DNA of 22,033 nt, taken from the NCBI GenBank assembly GCA_000444245.1, contig ATSW01016862.1:1-22033 (forward strand). Direction: 5' to 3'. The notes beneath the pieces are model-generated. The model worked only from the letters and a program-made list of their open reading frames with translations. It did not search any database and had not been told where the DNA came from. Positions 10,001-19,000 of the stretch are shown here, piece after piece. The position numbers and the translations under genes were made by a program. Source of the stretch: Botryllus schlosseri (Eukaryota; Chordata; Ascidiacea; Stolidobranchia; Styelidae). Each line of letters begins with the position of its first letter. Position 1 is the first letter of the stretch.

Positions 10001-13000
10001 GTGAGACATTCCTCAAATTCAAAGATTGCCGTCTGGAAGATAGCGGCGTGTATCGTGTACAAGTGTCCAACAGTGGTGGTCAACATAACATCGGAATAAA
10101 CGTGCAAGTGTTATCGCCGCCCGGGCAATGCGGAGGGCCTTTGAAAGTATCGTCCGTCACATCGGCGCAATGCGTCTTGGAGTGGCAAGCTCCTTTATTA
10201 GACGGCGGATCGAAGATATCAGGATATATCGTGGAAAAGCGAGATTCGTCAAAGTTGGCTTGGATCTCAGCATGGGATGGAGTGGAGGACAGCCGATGCA
10301 AAGTATGTATGCCGTTCATCGATGTCACTGATTTGTTAATGCCTGTACTCATTAACCGACAAGATAGCGTAATGGTGAAGCGTCCAGCTTCTTGATCGGT
10401 AGGTCATGGGCTCAATCCCTGGCCGGGTTAGACCAAAGACCTGATCAGTAAAACAGGTACTATTGCATCCCTGCTTGGCGCACAGTATTTGCAGGATAGA
10501 ACGGAGAGTTGGTGCATGACTTAAAAGCCTTACGAGGCTATTTCTGCACCTTCCTTGACGTGTATATGCCGCAAAAACATGAAGGACAAAAATATACAAC
10601 ATCCTATTCTCTCCTACGCCCTATCCAATGTGCTTTGTCTTGGACTAATTCCGCTGCTAATTGAAAGCTTTCAGTCTTGTAGGCAAAACTATGTAATACT
10701 TTCTTTACGTAGTTCGAAATCACTAATACCACTTGCACTTGTGTAGAAATATACGATATTGCTGCCTCTTCTACTTGAGCGCAGGCGATGACTACCTCGT
10801 CCATACTCTGATTCCGCAACTGACCAAGATTGATTTACCATATTTTCAGATTATTCCAAGTTCCACTTGAACAGTTATTAGTAGGGCGAGTAGCAAAACT
10901 CGGTGTTTGCGACTGCAACAGAATCAACAGCTTGAAGAAAATTGACCCAGCGGAAATATAATTCTTAGCGGTCTAGCCTGAATGTACATCAAATCATAAA
11001 GGACCTGTAATTTAAACGACAATGACGTAATCAAGCGATCTATTTGCAAGTACTGCCAAATATTTCCAGTAAAAAGTTATTTGCATGAAATATCGAAAAA
11101 TCTTGCAAAATTTGCATGAAAGATCGAAAAAGTTGCCTGAAAAAATGGAGATAAGCTGCAATATGGTTCAATATAAGATTCGTCCAAACAGCTTTAAACA
11201 CCATGCTACATAATTTCTGAGTATAGTTGCCGGATGCTGTAAAAAAGTTGCAAAAACTTGCTTTAGCTATTAAACGAAACCAATTACTTCTTGCAATTGA
11301 AAAGTAGTAATTAGCTGTAGCATCAGTTAGTTCCCGATTATGAGTGAAGTTGTCATGGAAGCTGCACAAAATATCCCCTGTGTGGTAGTAAATAAATGTA
11401 TGTTTGAAGTTTGAGTTATAAGGCTGACTACTAACAACCTTTGCTTTTCCGTTTAGGTTTCCGGACTGTTGCGCAATATAGAATACGTTTTCCGGGTGAG
11501 AGCTGTAAACAAATTTGGAGCTGGACTTGTGCTTGAGAGCAATCCGGTCAGAGCTGTGGATCATTTCACTGTAGCTGGACCTCCAACAGCACTCTCGGTA
11601 TCTGATATCGAGGACGGGGCTTGCAACATGACATGGGAGGAACCGCACAATCGCGGTGATTGTGACATAGAAGGCAAGTCATTTACGATAAAACTTTATA
11701 TGGATGGTTCGATGGATAAATTGCATTTACACAGGCTACATCATTGAGTATCAGTCGAAAAAATCTCCAAGATGGATTAAAGCTTCCAAAAATCTCATTA
11801 CCGGCCTTCGATACGAAATCTCTGGATTGTCAACAGTGACAGAATACAATTTCAGGATATACACGCAGAACAAGGCCGGGGTTGGACCCGCTTGTGAGCC
11901 GACTGGATATTTTGCTCTGAAAGACCCCGTCTGTGAACCAGATGAACCAGGTAAACAAATGCAATTTTCTCACACAATACAGCGGTTCTCAACCTTCCGA
12001 AAGACACCTAACCCCTCAATCAATATACCTGTATTCACCGAAGAAACAGTTGAAAATAACAGAAAATTCATCTTCATTGATCTTATAGCTGGCTACACAC
12101 GAAAGAAGTGAATGTAATCGGTCTTGATTTAAGCCATCATTAGCATTTACTCCCTAAATGTAAATTGTAATCTAGTAGGGTCAATGGAACCGCTTCAAAA
12201 TTACTATCAAAGATGAAAATTAACATTGTTCCGAACAATTTCAGTGCCGTGAAACAACGAGGCATTGGCACTGATTTTCTCTTGTATGACAACCATGCAT
12301 CTGGATGAAGTTGACCAGTCTTGTTAGGATTTTAGGATTGCGATATCGCCAATTTTAAATTGCCATTCTAATATCATTTTTGCAACAAAGTCCGCTGAAT
12401 TACATTTCGGCATTTGATTTATATTCTCTTTTTCAGGTGCGCCCGAGGTGTTTGATAAGACTTCGTCATCGATATCTCTGAAATGGAAGAAACCATCTTA
12501 CGACGGCGGCGCTAATCTGACAGGCTATTCCATAGAATACGCTGAACTGGGCTCAGATTCAGATTACAAAGACGACGAAGAAAACTGGACTTGGATTTTA
12601 GCTTTTAACCAAACGCAATTGCGTACCACGAGTTGCGTTGTTTCCGATTTGAAGTCGGAAAAGTTATATATGTTCCGTATCTATGCCCATAACAGTGTCG
12701 GAAAATCATTGCCCACATTGTCATCGGAAGCAGTGAAACCTGAAGATTGCCCAGAAGCTCCGGTCATTATTTGTGATGAAACGGAGGGTAAAAGATTGAC
12801 GATATATGCTGGCAAAACGTTGAAGATATCCCATGTCTTTCATGGACGTCCCGACCCGACAGCCAGGTGGCTGGTGCCTGAAAATATCCCGTCTGAGAGT
12901 TATTCAGTCGATACTTGTGCCGGACAATCAACGCTTTCCTTTAAAAATATCACAAGCAATGACTCTGGCGAATACATAATGCTTGTTAAAAACACTGCTG

Positions 13001-16000
13001 GCATGTCATCGATTACAACCAGTGTGAACGTAATCGACGTTCCGAGTGTGCCTGATAATTTTAAAGTATCTAAAGTCAGCCGAAGCTCAGTGTCTGTGTC
13101 CTGGGAGGAACCTGTAAGTTGCGGTGGAGCGCCTGTGAAAAGTTACGTTCTTGAGAAGCGCGAGTCCACCAGAAAGTCGTGGCTTGCCGTTGAATCGTGC
13201 TGGCGATCTACTTGTTTTGAATTTACCAATCTCAACCAAGGGTTCAGTTATTATTTCAGGTTTGTATTTGTGTAATAACATGTTTACATGACACACAGAA
13301 AAACATATCAACTTTAAGATACCACGGTTGATGCCATAATTCTTGAAATGAATCTTTATGAAATGAGATGTGCGCTTGACTCTTTCAACTAATGCTGAAA
13401 CTACTAAGGTCATTGCTTTCCAGAGTTCTAGTTAATATTGGGTACTGTAAGCACATAATTCTTATAAATTATACATAACGTAGATCAATAAATACTTTTG
13501 AAGCTTATTACATGTATATTAGGCACTGGTTAATACTGAACCTTGTTCTATTCTCAGAGTGATGGCGGAAAACGACCATGGCATCAGCGACCCATCCGTT
13601 ACTCAAATTCCGATAAAAGTTTCCGAAGAACCGGGCCCTCCTGCGTCGCTGTACTGTAGCGAGATATCCAAAGGCACGGTGAAGCTACAGTGGTCGAAAC
13701 CTGATTATGATGGAGGTAGCGAGGTTGTGGAATATGTTATTGAACAGCAGAAGAAAGGTGAGAAAATAGACATGCAATACTTCAGAATTGCCATAGAAAC
13801 TTTTCCATGTTTGACTTGAGATTAATGAATGCATTAGTCCTAATACCTTGCTTATGGCTCATGCTGATATTAAAAAAATTCTCTCAGGTTTTGATCAGTG
13901 GTCCAAGGCGGTGTCCCTGAAGCCCAATCTATTATCATGTACCGTCCGAAATTTGAATGATGGGCAACAGTACTTGTTTCGCGCTCTCGCTAAGAACAGT
14001 ACGGGATTCAGTCCTGCCATAACCATGTCCGACTACGTACTGGTTGCGGAACAAATATCGCCGCCTGACGCTGAACTAGACGGACTGTCGCAGAAAATCG
14101 TTGAAGGAAAAGCAGGAAGATGTATCACAGCAGAGGTGTGTTTACTTTTTTACTTCGATTAACGGGATGGATTGAAATAATAAGTACAGACTTAGAGTAT
14201 ATTCGACATGTATGCTGATATGAAATAACTTGACTGACCACAATTAAACCTGGGCGTCAATAATAGCATGACTTCCATGCCCATAAAGATTGAACGCAGT
14301 AAGGCAGAAAGAAGGCTTTATGTGTCTATTATCTTCTTCATAGGAGCTGACTCCAGAAGTTAGCTTGTACTCTTTCGCAATTCATCAGGCTTCAAATGTG
14401 AGAATGGCCTGGTTCTTTCGATCTACCGCAACGATATGACTCATTGACACAGACCCGTAGTTCACACGGATTTAGTTGTTTGCCATTACCACATCTCATT
14501 GTGTTTCTTAAACCAACTACAAACTAAAAATGTGACGATTGGTTCGGAATAACGCATTTATATCACGAAAATTGAAGAGCATTAGCCACATGACACTTAT
14601 TTTCTCTATTTCTTCCAACAAGAATGAAACAACTATTTACCACAATGTCTTAATTCAATTCACAGCAATGTAGAGAATACATTCTTATAAAATGTGGTGG
14701 TTACGCCATGAAATGTCACAGGATACATGTTCTTATTAACACTGATGTAGAATAATACACACAATTTTACATATATAATCTTCAGATCAATCATCAATTT
14801 GGTTTGACTTTATTATAGGTACGGGTTAAAGGTAAGCCAATACCAGTAGCAACATGGAAACTCGGAACTGAAGACGTGAAGATGACCAGTAGAAAAAATG
14901 TTGACGTCTGCGACAACATCGCAAAACTTACGATAAAAGATGCTAACATCGACGGTGAATTGTTACGCTAGCTTCCGCAAGATTAAGAAATTTTATCACA
15001 CGACACCTTTACAGATTCCGGGCAGTACACGCTGCTCCTGGAAAATGAGCATGGCAGTAAATCTGTCCCGGTTATTATAAGAGTATTGGATCGTCCGGCA
15101 ATACCACGGGGTCCCGTCAAGTTTTCGGAAATCACAAACGATTCTCTGACATTGGCTTGGAAGGCTCCGCATTCAGACGGCGGCAGTCCTGTCAGCAGTT
15201 ATGTCGTTGAAATCAGAGATAAGGACGATAAGGCGAAAGAATGGAAAATGGTGACTGGTGCGAGCGCACGTACCACGCTGAAAATGAAAAGGTTACGTAC
15301 CGGGGCGCAATATAGCTTCCGAATAAGGGCCGAAAATCGGTTTGGCATCGGGAAGGCATTGGAGTCTGCTACCGTGAGAGTTAATTTTCCATTCAAGGTA
15401 AGGAGCATGTCGGTAAAATTCTATGTGCTGTGAGAATGAAAATTTGTTAATTTTGGGCTGCGTGTCTACTGGTATAGTACACATTTCATGAAGGAGTAAA
15501 ATTGTAGTTACTAATTTTTCCTAAAATTTGCTATATTGACGTAAATGATGAATATAAATCATTATTTACATGTTATTCATGGAATTGTGAGTGCTTTCTT
15601 GATTTACAACAAGCCAGATTGCCCATTTCTAATTGTTCGTGCCGACTTAAGATACAACAATTCGTTTTGTTTGAAAGCTTTTCAATTAATGGCCTTGGAG
15701 CATCAAGAGGAGTGTTCAGAAACCTAGATAATCTTCCAATCTGTAAGCAGGGATAATCTCGACTTGCAGTGAACTGGAGTTGATACAATACAAAGTAGTT
15801 CATTTACACAGCTTGTTCATGGTTCATAATTGAAGATAGCTTTCATCACAACATCCGTTACAAGAATACATTTAATAAAACTGACGAAAATGACGTAAAA
15901 ATGTCCTATCAGGCTCCTGGATCACCTGGCGTACCAGAAGTGATAGCGAGTAGCCGACAAAGTCTAACGATCAAGTGGAGTGCTCCGGTTAAAAATGGCG

Positions 16001-19000
16001 GTTCAGCAATTATGGGATATCACATCGACCGTAAAGAGAAAAATACCAAAAACTGGATGAAAGCCAACAAGTCCCTTGTCACAAGTAACACCTACAAGGT
16101 AAGCAAGGTCGCAATGCCGTATTTATATGACTATCACCATGACTAAGACTAATTTTAATCTATTTATATCAGGTGACAAGTCTTAAGGAAGGTGTGGAAT
16201 ATGAATTTCGCATCGTTGCCGAAAATATGGCTGGTTTGGGGAAATTCAGTAAAGTTTCTGATCCCGCCCTTACCAAGGACGCCGTTGACGCACCAATAGA
16301 TCTGGAAGTTGTCGAGACTACTGCAGAAAATGTTATGTTGTGTTGGAAAAAGCCAGAGTATGACGGCGGTGCGAAAATTACCGGTGGGTGATATTTTTAT
16401 CAAGAAAATGTCGCTATGATTGTATTCCCTGATAAGTCCTTTGTCAATTCAACAATTACTAGAATATTAGTTTTTATATAATGTATTATCGATGTAATTT
16501 CATACGATACACTAATAAATAAATCATCCTTATGTTTCGACAATATCGTAAATCAATACCAATATAAATTAATGCCATTGGTAAACAATTGTCGGATAAT
16601 CCTGTTTTTGCGAAAAATTATCGAGACGACAGATTTCGTGTTGTCGAGAGAAGCCTCACACTTTCATTTGGGTGCCCTGGAGTCCGCCCGGTACTAACCT
16701 CCACTGCCTGTATTCAGGATATATCATCGAAAAAATGGAGTACCCGGTCGGAAGATGGCAGAAATGCAACTTCGGAAACGTTTCGGACACCAGCTATCTA
16801 GTCGACAGTCTCACCACAAACACCCAGTACCAGTTCAGGGTATGCGCCAAGAACGCGGCAGGCTCAATCAGCATCCCAGCCATGACGATGGACCCCGTGA
16901 CTGCAAAGAGCGAGCACGCAGCCCCGAAAATCGAAATGGACGCTCGATTTGCCGAGCTTGTAACCATGCGAGCTGGAGATACTCTCAAACTAGAGGCCGG
17001 CATTAGAGGTAAGATAGCGTAATGCAGGAGCATCTGAATTCTTGATCGGTAGGTCATGGGTTCAATCCCTGTACAGGTCAGACTAAAGACCTGACCAGTA
17101 AAACTTGGTGATTGATGCTCAGCATTTCCGTGATTGCATGCAGGGGTGGTGCAAGACTTAGAAAGCCTTACGAGGCTATATCTGCAGCTTCCTTGTGCAG
17201 CATCATATGCACATCATGCACAAATGTTATGCATATGCACATATCATGTATATGTATAACATAAATCGGTGTATATGCCGTTCAAACATCAAAGACAAAA
17301 ATATATAAAGTCTTGTACTATTCCTATTCCTAGGAAAACCTGAACCGGTCGTGACTTGGATGAGAGAGAATGAGATATTATCGCAAGACGCCGACTTATC
17401 CTTGAAAAGTGTTAGCGGGTACTCATCACTGACAATTCCTGCAGTACAAAGGTCGAACAGCGGGTGTTATAAGGTCACAGCTCAAAATGTAGCCGGGACA
17501 CAGTGAGTTTGATTACTATTCCTTTTTCAAGTTCATGCGTTACTTTTAAATCTGTACGCAGGAGTCTGCATGTTAATGTCAAAGTTCTGGACAGACCCAG
17601 CGCTCCAGCAGGACCGATTGCGATCTCGAACTTGTCCTGCGATGGCTGTACCATCGCTTGGAATCCGCCTGGTGATGACGGTGGTGATGACATCATCAAT
17701 TATATAGTGGAAAAACGTGAAACGTGTCATCTCGCATGGGTGCTTGTCAGCGCTAGTGTCAAGGATACAAGCTATGATATCAGTATGTATTTCCATATTT
17801 TGTTTTGAACTGTGAGCCGCGCCAGATAGCTGACAACGCTTGGTGTTGGCGAGACACGTTGCTAGCTGAAGCACAATCTTGAACTTGTGGGGAGGACCTA
17901 AGTCGTTTTCTAAACATCTCGGTCTTGGCAGTATTTGGGTCATTCCATGCCAAAGGAATATGCCCATTCATATTAGCTGATTTTGCCTTGGTGGAATGCT
18001 GTAACCATCTTCTGAACCCGTTTCAGCTAGTGAGAAATAGTTATGTTGGGCACAGTGGAATAGCTTATTCTGAAACAGCAACAATACTTTGAAACTGAAA
18101 TCAATATCAGCAATCAGCATTGCAAAATGCTTTACTTAGCATTCTTCCAAAATCTCATATCAGATCATCACTGTTCACTACTTATCTTTGTCACTTGAGT
18201 ATTGCATTGTTCTTCTTGAGTAGATTAATATATCAGAGCTACCTATTATTATTATTATATTCTTTATTCAGCAAAACTAATCGCCGGCAACGAGTACGTG
18301 TTTCGTGTAGCCGCCGAAAACAAACATGGCGTCGGAAAAGGCTTGGAATCTCGTGATATTGTTGCTATGAATCCTTTTTCCACCCCTCACAAAGTCCCTA
18401 CGCCGGAAATCGCGTCTGTGACAAAAGAATCGGTGACTCTGTTCTGGTCAAGACCTAAGTCCGATGGCGGTGCGGCAATAACCGGGTACATGGTCGAAAA
18501 GAGAGCAAAAACAGGCTCAAAATGGCTGCCGTGAGTTCGATTTGTGCGCAGTTTCTAATGCATAGTCTCACGCCGGCCATTGTAGGGTCACGAAAGAGCC
18601 TGTCGAAGATCTAAGTTGCCGTGCTGGAGGGTTGGTGTACAAGCAGGAATATGAGTTCCGGGTGTACGCTTTGAATGCGGCCGGTCCTGGTCAAGCGTCG
18701 GACCCGACAGGACTTGTTATAGCTCAAGACCCTATCTACCCACCGGACGCGCCCGCTTGTTTGAGAGGTAAGAGTTTTTCATCCCACTTTCAATACCTGA
18801 ATTCGTGTTACACAGCTTTTATATTGCTTTCATCATAACATATGGTGCAATATTGTATATATTATAACACTTGGAGGTGAAGAACTTCAATTTACAATTG
18901 ACTAAATGTTCATATTGAAATAAACCCAAATATTTTCAGAGTGTCTGCACCTAGTGTTAAAAGTGTTATTGTTTACATAAATTGCAGATTTGTAGAGTCC

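Larger units (their letters stand above)
10303..11456. other. Intron 11, the longest intron
   Basis: 1154 nt. It holds one SINE near its 5' end and a short 31-nt tandem duplication near 11080. The stretch 10600-11075 and the stretch after the duplication show nothing recognisable. Confidence 0.6.
3919..12750 (+). repeat. TTN: Complete titin C-zone super-repeat A (11 domains, 1094 residues)
   Basis: The coding order is Ig2, Fn4, Fn5, Ig3, Fn6, Fn7, Fn8, Ig4, Fn9, Fn10, Fn11, which are positions 1-11 of the C-zone scheme. It runs from exon 4 into exon 14. Domains at the same position in the next super-repeat are more alike than neighbours. For example, Fn4 and Fn12 share a VEKRE-TRKSW stretch and FRVMAEN. 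Fn6 and Fn14 both open RPxxPxGP and end in a N/H-PF linker. The divergence is large, so this is an old duplication rather than a recent one. Confidence 0.88.

Noticed and set aside
10361-10440. A functional tRNA gene
   Set aside because: Only A- and B-box-like blocks are present. No cloverleaf with acceptor and anticodon stems can be drawn, and the same block heads a second dispersed copy, so it is a SINE head.
11040-11648. 202-codon open frame on the - strand across intron 11 and exon 12
   Set aside because: It is antisense to a well supported Fn3 exon over its first part, and the rest is low-complexity intron translation with a 31-nt tandem duplication. No domain is recognisable.
11640-11673. 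RGD tripeptide (HNRGDCDIEG) in Fn10 as an integrin-binding site
   Set aside because: It replaces the usual DGG turn in an intracellular sarcomeric Fn3, so integrin access is not expected. Probably chance.
12550-12590. FLAG-tag-like string DYKDDEE in Fn11
   Set aside because: It is a natural acidic loop in frame within a long exon, not an engineered tag.
13260-13275. In-frame reading past exon 14, and similar reading past exons 1, 5, 13 and 30
   Set aside because: Each extension hits a stop soon after a good donor and loses domain similarity, while the spliced join restores the Fn3 or Ig motif.
17533-17967. 144-codon open frame on the - strand
   Set aside because: It overlaps exon 23 antisense and runs into intron 23, with no recognisable domain.
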